Shown: positions 57,603-64,000 of the stretch, piece by piece
How positions within the stretch are numbered: the first letter of the stretch is position 1
How the letters are laid out: the number at the start of each line of letters is the position of its first letter
Source: Desulfovibrio sp.
Lineage (GTDB): Bacteria > Desulfobacterota > Desulfovibrionia > Desulfovibrionales > Desulfovibrionaceae
Assembly: GCF_009712225.1 (NCBI RefSeq)
Contig: NZ_WASP01000005.1
Location: 62,001 to 126,000, forward strand
Direction: 5' to 3'
Length of the DNA stretch: 64,000 nt
Translations under genes and position numbers: made by a program
Notes under the pieces: model-generated
Database searches by the model: none
Seen by the model: only the letters and a program-made list of their open reading frames with translations
What the model was told of the DNA's origin: nothing

Positions 57603-59120
57603 ATGTCATCGCGCCGACTGCTTTTTCTTACCCCCGCTCAGGCAGTAACTGCCGTCTTTCCCGCGTTACGCAACGCGGGTTTTGAGCTTGGCATTGCAGA
57701 AAATCTCAAGGGCGCTTCTGTCTTTATCAAAAAATCCGGGCCGGATGTCATATTTTCGCGTCCTTCCCTGCCGGGCTTTCGGGTTGAAGACCTGCTTGCC
57801 GTAGGCGCAGAAGATCCCAATTTTCCCCCAGTTATCGTCATTACCGACAAGGGCAGCGCCGAAGAAGCCGAGAGGCTCCTGAGTCTTGGCGCGCGTGACT
57901 ACTGGCTTGAGCCCCTCGACGTGGAGCGTGTTGCCGCCGTAGCAGGTCAAAAACGCAAAACAGCTCCCGTACCTGCCGTTTCCACTCTCGGCGGCCACAA
58001 GCCCCGTCAGGAGGCTTCTGGCCCGCGCATTGTGGGCGAGCACCCTGCCATAGCCCGCGTGCTGCAGCTGGCACGTCAGGTTGCCGGTTCGCGCGCTACT
58101 GTGCTGATCACCGGCGAATCTGGTACAGGCAAGGAAATGTTTGCCCGCTACCTGCACGCCATGAGCAAGCGCGCCGATCAGCCCTTTGTGGCTGTAAACT
58201 GCGCAGCCCTGCCCGAGCACCTGCTGGAAAGTGAGCTTTTTGGTCACGAAAAGGGCGCGTTTACCGGCGCCATTGCGCGCAAGCCCGGCAAGTTTGAGCT
58301 GGCCGACGGCGGTACCCTGCTGCTGGACGAAATATCTGAAATGGACATGGCCCTTCAGGCCAAGCTGCTGCGCGTACTTCAGGAAGGCGAGATCGACCGC
58401 GTGGGCGGCACGGAAACCATCAAGGTAGACGTGCGCGTGCTTGCCACGACCAACCGCGATCTTGAAGGCTGGGTGAAGGAAGGCAAGTTCCGGCAGGATC
58501 TGTACTTCCGGCTCAATGTCATTCCTCTGCGGCTGCCTTCACTGCGTGAGCGCGGCGACGATGTGCTGCAGCTGGCGCGCTTTTTCATGAACATGTACAC
58601 GCGTGAATACCAGCTGCCTGTTTCGCCCCTTTCTGACAGCGCTGTGGCCTGGCTGCAGCAGTACGATTTTCCCGGCAATGTGCGTGAGTTGCAAAACCTC
58701 ATGGAACGCGCCGTGCTGCTGGCCAACGGCAGACCCGTTGAGCCCTGCCATTTTTTGCTGGAGAATGACGACTGGCCGCTGTTTGAGGAAGAATCCCCCG
58801 CTCCGGCCACCGGTACCGGTGCTGCCGCAGCTGCGGCAGAAGAAGCCCTTGCCATGGCCGCCACACATGCCACGGCTTCGGGTGAAGATGCGCCAGCCGC
58901 CGACTACTCTGCCCTTGCTTCTGTTGCCGCGCCTCTGACAGAAGGCCGCATGCAGGGAGCGGTAATTCCGCTGCACGAGATGGAACGCATCATGATTCTC
59001 AAGGGGCTGGAGGTTACCTCTGGCAACCGCACCCAGGCTGCCGACCTGCTGGGCATATCTGTGCGCACGCTGCGTAACAAGCTCAACGAATACCGCGCAG
59101 CTGGTCATCCCATTGACTGA
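57603..59120 (+). CDS. sigma-54-dependent activator with a degenerate receiver domain
   Basis: A 505-residue NtrC-like activator from MSSRRLLFLT. The receiver (1-115) lacks every phosphorylation residue: the acidic pair is replaced by TP, the phosphoacceptor aligns with Arg53 in FSRPSLPG, and the Lys is Glu in WLEPLD. The AAA+ domain is intact (GESGTGKE, EKGAFTGA, LLLDEISEM), as is the Fis-type helix-turn-helix GNRTQAADLLGISVRTLRNK. A Pro/Ala-rich linker lies between them. Flagellar regulators such as FlrC or FleQ share this build, but no flagellar gene is near. Activity is probably not controlled by phosphorylation. Confidence 0.9.
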   Translation: MSSRRLLFLTPAQAVTAVFPALRNAGFELGIAENLKGASVFIKKSGPDVIFSRPSLPGFRVEDLLAVGAEDPNFPPVIVITDKGSAEEAERLLSLGARDYWLEPLDVERVAAVAGQKRKTAPVPAVSTLGGHKPRQEASGPRIVGEHPAIARVLQLARQVAGSRATVLITGESGTGKEMFARYLHAMSKRADQPFVAVNCAALPEHLLESELFGHEKGAFTGAIARKPGKFELADGGTLLLDEISEMDMALQAKLLRVLQEGEIDRVGGTETIKVDVRVLATTNRDLEGWVKEGKFRQDLYFRLNVIPLRLPSLRERGDDVLQLARFFMNMYTREYQLPVSPLSDSAVAWLQQYDFPGNVRELQNLMERAVLLANGRPVEPCHFLLENDDWPLFEEESPAPATGTGAAAAAAEEALAMAATHATASGEDAPAADYSALASVAAPLTEGRMQGAVIPLHEMERIMILKGLEVTSGNRTQAADLLGISVRTLRNKLNEYRAAGHPID

Positions 59121-59155
59121 TATTATGGGCGCAAGGCCGCACACTTGATAAAAAT

Positions 59156-59185
59156 AAAAAAGGCCCGCATTTGCGGGCCTTTTTT
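59156..59185. terminator. bidirectional rho-independent terminator
   Basis: A 13-bp perfect stem AAAAAAGGCCCGC / GCGGGCCTTTTTT closes a four-base loop, with A and T tracts on both sides. It serves the sigma-54 activator from the left and the RraA-like gene from the right. Confidence 0.9.
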
Positions 59186-59213
59186 GTTGCCTGAATACTG
59201 TGGAAGCTGCTGC

Positions 59214-59885
59214 CTAACCGCGAATGTCACAGCAGGTTTTGGAGAGTTTTTCGTATAGCCACGCCATATCCATGGAGCCGTTTTTTTCTATTGAGCGCAG
59301 CTTTTCAAGACCGGATTCGGTGATCCTGCGGGCCTGTTCCGCAACGCTGGCGGCTTCGTGCCTGCGTATGGCCACAATGCCGTCAGCATCGGCCACAATC
59401 AGGTCGCCGGGGTTGATAACCACGTTGCCCATGCCAACCGGCACGTTTACCTCGCCGCAGGCATCCTTGTACGGCCCATTGGGCGAAACCGCACGCGCGT
59501 AAACGGGAAAATCCGTCTGCCGCAGGGCTTCGGCATCGCGCACCGCACCGTCCACAACAATGCCCGCCAGACCACGCGCCCTGGCCAGGGCAGCAACAAT
59601 TTCGCCCGCCACGGCCCTTTCTGTATAGCCTGCGCACGATATCACCAGCACGTCACCGGGCCGGGCATTGTCTACGGCATAGTACAGCAGCAGGTTTTCG
59701 CTGGCTGGCAGGTTGACGGTATAGGCGGTTCCCACCATGCGGGCGGTGCTGAAGGGCTTGAGGGCAGAAGGCAGGGCCGCGTTGCGGCCAAGCGCATCGC
59801 AGATATCGGCAACGGCCAGGTCTGCGAACTGAAGCATGATCTCCGGAGCAGGCCGCTCTATCCTGCAATTGATGGCATAGCGCAT
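59214..59885 (-). CDS. RraA-like / HMG-CHA aldolase family protein
   Basis: A 223-residue protein of the RraA superfamily, which includes class II pyruvate aldolases and RNase E inhibitors. Marks are DICDALGRNAALPSALKPF, GTAYTVNLPASENLL, GDVLVISCAGYTERAVAGEI and IVVDGAVRDAEALRQTDFPV, the last with the Arg-Asp pair that binds metal and substrate. In a set with a carboxylate carrier and a sulfolactate lyase-like enzyme, an aldolase or oxaloacetate decarboxylase role is more likely than RNase control. It is the last gene of the leftward set, 98 bp after dctA. Confidence 0.85.
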   Translation of the reverse strand: MRYAINCRIERPAPEIMLQFADLAVADICDALGRNAALPSALKPFSTARMVGTAYTVNLPASENLLLYYAVDNARPGDVLVISCAGYTERAVAGEIVAALARARGLAGIVVDGAVRDAEALRQTDFPVYARAVSPNGPYKDACGEVNVPVGMGNVVINPGDLIVADADGIVAIRRHEAASVAEQARRITESGLEKLRSIEKNGSMDMAWLYEKLSKTCCDIRG

Positions 59886-59983
59886 GTGTTGGTTCCGTGG
59901 CGCTGGCAGCGCGGTATACGCATTGCGCCTGCCAACCCGGCAAATATGGGATGGCAGGCGTGACGCATGGGTATGGAGAGGGT

Positions 59984-61318
59984 TTATTTGCTGGTCTGGG
60001 CCATTTCTGCGGCAAGCTCGTTGCGCGCATCAGCATCGTTGAGGGTATGATCAACATCAATCTCGCCCCGCAAAACCTTGTTGGCATGGTCAAGGTCAAT
60101 GGACTTTTCCCAGCGGCCGATGGCTACTGTAGCAACACAGTTGCCGATCAGGTTGACCACTGCGCGCATTTCGTTGAGCACACGGTCGATGCCGATAACA
60201 AGGGTCATGCCCACCACAGGAATGATGTTCGTGGCCGAAAGCGTGGCGGCCAGGGCGATAAGGGCTGCACCGGCAACACCTGCGCCTCCTTTGGAGGTAA
60301 GCAGCAGCACCAGCATGAGGGTAATCTGGTGGCTGGTGTCGAGGTGGATATCCATGGCCTGGGCGATAAAGGATGCCGCCATGGTCAGGTAAATGGCCGC
60401 GCCGTCGAGGTTAAACGAATAACCCGTGGGGAACACAAGACCCACCACTGATTTTTTGATGCCCAGGGCTTCCATTTTTTCCATGCTGCGGGGCAACACG
60501 GCTTCTGTGCTGGCAGTGCCGAGGGTGATGAAAATTTCTTCCTTCATGTAACATATGAGCTGCCATATGTTCACACCGGAAAATTTGCAGATAAGGCCGA
60601 GCACCACGATCACAAACAGGGCGCTTGTCAAGTACAGACACAGCACAAGCTTGCCCAGAGAGGCCAGAGCGCCCACACCGTACTTGCCGATGGTGAAGGT
60701 GATGGCACCAAACGCGCCAATCGGGGCAAGCTTCATGATCAGGTTTACCACGCCAAGCAGGGCGGTGCTGAAGCGTTCAAGCGTACCGAGAATGGCATCC
60801 TTGGGTTTGCCGCTCATGTGCGAAAGGCTCATGCCAAACAGCACGGAGAACAGGAGCACCTGCAGCAGGTTACCCTCGGCAAATGCGCCGATAACGCTGT
60901 GGGGAATGATGCCCATGATAAATTCCATGGTGGTCTGCGCCTTGGCGTGGGCAAATTTGCCCAGGGACGAGGCGTCCATGGTTGCCGGATCGGCGTGGAT
61001 ACCAGCACCGGGCTGCACGATATGCACAACCACAAGACCGATGAACAGGGCGAGTGTGGTGACAATTTCAAAGTAGAGCAGTGTTTTGCCACCCACGCGG
61101 CCAACAGCCTTGAGGCTGTCCATGCGGGCAATGCCCACGACCACGGTGCAGAAAATCACCGGCGTAATGATCATTTTGATAAGATTGATGAAAGCGTCGC
61201 CAAGCGGCTTGAGCTTTACGGCGATATCAGGCGAGACAAAGCCAAAGGCGATGCCCAGCGCAATACCCACAAGAACCTTGAAGTATAGTGAAGAGAAAAC
61301 TTTTTTCGACATAGCCAC
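59984..61318 (-). CDS. DAACS-family dicarboxylate/amino acid:cation symporter (DctA/GltP type)
   Basis: A 444-residue membrane carrier with the expected eight or more helices and two re-entrant loops. MITPVIFCTVVVGIA, TLGTASTEAVLPRSMEKMEA and the NLDGAAIY/GGAGVAGAALIALAATL hairpin segments match the family and include the cation- and substrate-binding loops. DctA carries succinate, fumarate and malate; the substrate here could be such an acid or the substrate of the neighbouring lyase. It lies 139 bp downstream of suyB, with a hairpin between. Confidence 0.93.
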   Translation of the reverse strand: MAMSKKVFSSLYFKVLVGIALGIAFGFVSPDIAVKLKPLGDAFINLIKMIITPVIFCTVVVGIARMDSLKAVGRVGGKTLLYFEIVTTLALFIGLVVVHIVQPGAGIHADPATMDASSLGKFAHAKAQTTMEFIMGIIPHSVIGAFAEGNLLQVLLFSVLFGMSLSHMSGKPKDAILGTLERFSTALLGVVNLIMKLAPIGAFGAITFTIGKYGVGALASLGKLVLCLYLTSALFVIVVLGLICKFSGVNIWQLICYMKEEIFITLGTASTEAVLPRSMEKMEALGIKKSVVGLVFPTGYSFNLDGAAIYLTMAASFIAQAMDIHLDTSHQITLMLVLLLTSKGGAGVAGAALIALAATLSATNIIPVVGMTLVIGIDRVLNEMRAVVNLIGNCVATVAIGRWEKSIDLDHANKVLRGEIDVDHTLNDADARNELAAEMAQTSK

Positions 61319-61405
61319 CTCAGTTTCAGGCAGGGGGGGTCAATGAAGGCAAATTTATTAACGGCCAGGAAACGTGATTGTGAAAAAAGGCGTAAGCTTT
61401 GATTT

Positions 61406-61447
61406 TAGAGAGGCCGGCCTGCCCTGACGGTGCGGTCGGCCTCTCTA
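61406..61447. other. hairpin between suyB-like gene and the carrier gene
   Basis: TAGAGAGGCCG (61406-61416) and CGGCCTCTCTA (61437-61447) form a perfect 11-bp stem with a 20-base loop. No T run follows on the minus strand, so it may be an RNA stabiliser or attenuator that lowers carrier expression instead of a full stop. Confidence 0.5.
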
Positions 61448-61457
61448 TAAAACGTGC

Positions 61458-62618
61458 CTAGGCGCTTTCGTACAAACGGGTCATGATAAATTCTCTGTGA
61501 CCCAGCACTTCAGCGGCGGTGTTACGGCCATTGCAGGTGCGGAACAGCATTTCAAGCAGTTTGTCGCCAGCGGCATCGAGGTTCATTTCGCGGCGCAGAA
61601 TGCCCGAAACGTCCACATCGATGTGTTCGTTCATGGTGCGAACCGTGCGGGGGTTGGCCGACAGCTTGATCACCGGCAGAATGGGGTTGCCAATGATGTT
61701 GCCCTGCCCGGTGGGGAAGAAGTGGGCCACAAAGCCGGAAGCGGCGCACAGGGTCACCATTTCGGCTGCGGCAGAAGAAGAGTCCATGAACCACAGGCCG
61801 GGAGCGGTGGGGGTTTCAGCCTTGTCGAGGCAGCCGATAACGGGAGCCTTGCGGCCGATCTTCTGGATGTTGCCCAGAGCCTTTTCCTCAATGGTGGTCA
61901 GGCCGCCCTCAATGTTGCCCTTGGTGGGCTGGGAATCGCTGAGGTCGTTGGTCTTGTGGTCGTCAACAACCTTGGCGTAACGGTCGAAGAAGAACTTGAA
62001 CTTGGCGCGCACTTCAGCATTGGCGCAGCGTTCCATGACCAGGTGCTCGCCGCCGGTGATTTCGGTGGTTTCGCCAAACAGGGTGGTAGCGCCCTTTTCC
62101 CACAGCTTGTCAAAAGCGTTGCCCACGGTGGGGTTGGCCGCAATGCCGGAAGTGGTGTCGGATTCGCCACACTTGGTGGAAACCCACAGCTCTTTCACCT
62201 GGCATTCGGTACGCTGCAGCTCAGTGGCGAAGTGCATGAATTCCTTGGCCTTGCGCGAAGCAGAGCAGATGGTCTCAAAGTCGCCGTGCTGTTCGATGGC
62301 AAAGCCTTCAACGGGCTTGCCGGTTTTGGCAATACCGTCCACCACGCGCTTTGTCCACTGGGGCTCAATACCAATAACGATAACGGCTGCCACGTTGGGG
62401 TTGGAGCCAACGCCGATCAGCGTGCGGAAATGCAGGTCGAGGTCTTCACCAAACTGAAGGCGGCCATAAGCGTGGGGCAGGGCAAGGGAACCCTTGACAT
62501 TGTTGGCCACGGCTTCGCAGGCGGCGTTGGAAAGATCGTCCAGGGGAAGGATTATAACGTGGTTACGGATACCCACGCGGCCATTTTCGCGGCGATAGCC
62601 CATGAAAGTCTGTTGCAT
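61458..62618 (-). CDS. suyB: UxaA-family large subunit, (2R)-sulfolactate sulfo-lyase beta-like
   Basis: The 386-residue product from [10 protein letters not shown] belongs to the altronate/galactarate dehydratase superfamily large subunit. It has [78 protein letters not shown] and the conserved end [20 protein letters not shown]. These segments agree best with SuyB, which with SuyA splits sulfolactate into pyruvate and sulfite. For a sulfite-reducing bacterium this would deliver both carbon and electron acceptor. Cys residues for an iron site are present. It starts four bases after suyA. Another hydroxy-acid dehydratase remains possible. Confidence 0.78.
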   Translation of the reverse strand: MQQTFMGYRRENGRVGIRNHVIILPLDDLSNAACEAVANNVKGSLALPHAYGRLQFGEDLDLHFRTLIGVGSNPNVAAVIVIGIEPQWTKRVVDGIAKTGKPVEGFAIEQHGDFETICSASRKAKEFMHFATELQRTECQVKELWVSTKCGESDTTSGIAANPTVGNAFDKLWEKGATTLFGETTEITGGEHLVMERCANAEVRAKFKFFFDRYAKVVDDHKTNDLSDSQPTKGNIEGGLTTIEEKALGNIQKIGRKAPVIGCLDKAETPTAPGLWFMDSSSAAAEMVTLCAASGFVAHFFPTGQGNIIGNPILPVIKLSANPRTVRTMNEHIDVDVSGILRREMNLDAAGDKLLEMLFRTCNGRNTAAEVLGHREFIMTRLYESA

Positions 62619-62622
62619 CGGA

Positions 62623-62907
62623 TTACCACCTCTTGGTTTTGACGTTGTGGACATGCAGGTGTTCGCCGCGCTTGATGGGCTGCACAACCTTGCCGATGTC
62701 AGTGCCGTACTTGATGACGGTGTCGCCCACAGCCAGATCCTTAAGGGCAATCTTGTGGCCGATCGGAATATCGCTCAGGGTATCGAATTCGATGCTCTGG
62801 TTGCCGTCCATAACCCAACCGTTAAGCTTATCGCCTTTCTTCACCCCTTCGACAACGACAACACCGACGCTATCGCCGGGTTCGTGAACCACAAAATGGG
62901 TTACCAT
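62623..62907 (-). CDS. suyA: UxaA-family small (SAF) subunit, sulfolactate sulfo-lyase alpha-like
   Basis: A 94-residue SAF-domain protein starting [26 protein letters not shown] lies seven bases before the [23 protein letters not shown] and the C-terminal [13 protein letters not shown] are hallmarks of the small subunits of this superfamily, where the His residues near the end bind metal. The separate small and large genes match SuyA/SuyB. A -24/-12 promoter lies 180 bp upstream. Confidence in the substrate is lower than in the family. Confidence 0.78.
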   Translation of the reverse strand: MVTHFVVHEPGDSVGVVVVEGVKKGDKLNGWVMDGNQSIEFDTLSDIPIGHKIALKDLAVGDTVIKYGTDIGKVVQPIKRGEHLHVHNVKTKRW

Positions 62908-63086
62908 ACCGTTCTCCTTGAATAACAATGATATAAAATTGTTTGTGTAGCAAAAGTACTCAATGGCATTGTGCGCAAAACAATAGTCTGGTTTGCAGCA
63001 TTTCAAGTATTTGCAGGCGCATTTTCTTAATGTCACATACAAATACAAATCTTTTTTGAGCCTTTAAGCATTGCTGCACAGAATAT

Positions 63087-63102
63087 AGCAATTGGTGTGC
63101 CA
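63087..63102 (-). promoter_or_regulatory. sigma-54 (-24/-12) promoter of suyAB
   Basis: The minus strand reads TGGCACA-CCAA-TTGCT, with exact TGGCAC and TTGC elements at the right spacing. It points to suyA, leaving a leader of about 170 nt. The divergent gene encodes a sigma-54 activator. Confidence 0.88.
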
Positions 63103-63157
63103 AAATTTGCGATCCGAATTATTAGGCGAGAAATATGGATTTTTTTCACAACCTTGG

Positions 63158-63169
63158 TTGAGCGCTCAA
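63158..63169. promoter_or_regulatory. 12-bp palindrome TTGAGCGCTCAA in the divergent spacer
   Basis: A perfect palindrome 56 bp upstream of the -24 element of the suyAB promoter. It may be the activator binding site. Confidence 0.5.
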
Positions 63170-63200
63170 TTTTAAGCTTGCCTTTTAGGCAGTTATGCTG

Positions 63201-63228
63201 ATATTTGGGCATAAAACTGCCCAAATAT
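63201..63228. promoter_or_regulatory. 28-bp inverted repeat before the GAF/sigma-54 activator gene
   Basis: ATATTTGGGCA and TGCCCAAATAT form a perfect 11-bp inverted repeat around TAAAAC, ending 11 bp before the start codon. It could be an operator for autoregulation, or in RNA a hairpin near the ribosome-binding site. Confidence 0.6.
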
Positions 63229-63239
63229 AGGCGGATGTC

Positions 63240-64000
63240 ATGGAATACAAAATCACACCCACTGGCCTTAGTACCCCTTCGCTCACAGTGGGGCAGGTGG
63301 TGCACCATCTGGCACGCATTGTGGCTGGCAAGATAGACAGAAACGCGTTTTTTCAGCTGCTCTCAAAGCAGCTTCGCGTGCTGTTTCACTACGACCGCTT
63401 CTGCATCAATCTCTATGATGCCGAACGCGAGTTCCTGAATCTGTTCACCGCTGCGGATGGAACCGTGGTGGAATCTCTCTCAAACACGCGTATTGCCCGC
63501 AATACGGTTGCCGACCTTGCCATCTCATCGCGCAAGCCTGTGGTCATCAACGATCTGTCCGCCCACAACCTTGGCGACGGTCCCATGCCGCTTTCATCCG
63601 TTGGCCTCAACGCCACCATTGCCCTGCCGCTGATCATCAACCGCGAGGTTATCGGCACGATGCACGTGTCGTTTGTGAGACAGCCAGACAACATCGTTGA
63701 AATACTCAATTTTCTTATCGAGCTTACCCCGGTGCTCACCACATTTCTGTTCGCCGTGCTGGCCGAAGAACGCCTGGCAAAGAGCCGCCCAGTACCGGAG
63801 CCTTCCGGCAGGCCTTTTGACGACTCAAGCACCATTCTGCTTGAAACAAAGCTGCTGGAAACCCCGCCCATGGCCCGCACCATGGCGGTGGTGCGCAAGG
63901 TGGCAAAGCTGAATATTCCCGTGCTCATCACGGGCGAAACAGGCACGGGCAAGAGCATGCTGGCCCGCTGGCTGCACAGGCACAGCCCCCGGCGCGACGA
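63240..64000 (+). CDS. GAF-domain sigma-54-dependent activator (partial, C-terminus outside window)
   Basis: The first 253 residues are in view. A GAF-type sensor domain spans about 20-185 (LFHYDRFCINLYDAEREFLN, then PLIINREVIGTMHVSF). The AAA+ domain starts at about 205, with Walker A ITGETGTGKSMLARWL near 238. The GAFTGA motif and DNA-binding end lie beyond the edge. Being divergent from suyAB, which has a -24/-12 promoter, it is very likely their activator, with a small molecule bound by the GAF domain as signal. Confidence 0.9.
   Translation, partial: MEYKITPTGLSTPSLTVGQVVHHLARIVAGKIDRNAFFQLLSKQLRVLFHYDRFCINLYDAEREFLNLFTAADGTVVESLSNTRIARNTVADLAISSRKPVVINDLSAHNLGDGPMPLSSVGLNATIALPLIINREVIGTMHVSFVRQPDNIVEILNFLIELTPVLTTFLFAVLAEERLAKSRPVPEPSGRPFDDSSTILLETKLLETPPMARTMAVVRKVAKLNIPVLITGETGTGKSMLARWLHRHSPRRD

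Larger units (their letters stand above)
62908..63239. other. divergent control region between suyA and the GAF/sigma-54 activator
   Basis: About 330 bp that are AT-rich and non-coding. It contains the -24/-12 promoter for suyAB (minus strand) and two palindromes, listed separately. Confidence 0.7.

Overview
The window looks like the origin-proximal part of a Desulfovibrio-type (Desulfovibrionaceae) sulfate reducer chromosome. The evidence is the GC-rich coding sequence, a SahR-like regulator beside ahcY, an NrfHA nitrite reductase with its own two-component pair, anaerobic cobalamin genes, and a dnaA-dnaN-gyrB-gyrA cluster with parAB about 17 kb away. No tRNA, rRNA, CRISPR array, insertion sequence or prophage was seen. 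Start codons were often moved inward from the longest open frame to a methionine with a ribosome-binding site or to the conserved N-terminus of the family.

Region 1 (1-8.3 kb) holds a partial flavin reductase, a hotdog thioesterase, a small unknown protein, a DUF721/DciA-like protein, the divergent sahR-ahcY operon with a palindromic operator, an AT-rich gap of nearly 900 bp with an orphan terminator, a chemoreceptor and rnhA. Region 2 (8.4-24.8 kb), mostly on the plus strand, runs through a Gate-domain membrane protein, a C_GCAxxG_C_C protein and a ThiS-like small protein, then an M50 protease, ruvX, mltG, cbiA, cbiC, a tautomerase, a sugar-nucleotide epimerase, a U32 protein, a TrmN6-like methyltransferase and a large EndoQ-like/UvrD fusion.

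Region 3 (25-31.6 kb) is a nitrite-respiration unit. A sigma-54 response regulator and a hybrid kinase with a periplasmic CxxCH heme motif diverge from nrfHA. Their shared spacer carries a CRP/FNR-like site and a -24/-12 promoter. Region 4 (31.8-38 kb) has an NlpC/P60 lipoprotein behind a perfect 20-bp palindrome, a MerR-like coiled-coil protein, a GNAT enzyme, a DsbA-like protein, a lone receiver, a parS site, parA, a zinc-ribbon gene on the other strand, and parB.

Region 5 (38-55.3 kb) is a long leftward information-processing cluster: dnaA, dnaN, gyrB, gyrA, a TPR lipoprotein, purF, hisS, aspS, def, fmt, a DUF116 protein and an RsmB-like methyltransferase. Transcription diverges at 55.3-55.7 kb, where two DnaA-box matches lie, so this is a plausible oriC. 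To the right lie an M23 peptidase, a small unknown protein and a sigma-54 activator whose receiver has lost its phosphorylation residues. Region 6 (59-64 kb) is a leftward set: suyAB-like sulfolactate sulfo-lyase genes, a DctA-type carrier and an RraA-like protein. A strong sigma-54 promoter drives it, and a divergent GAF/sigma-54 activator runs off the window end.
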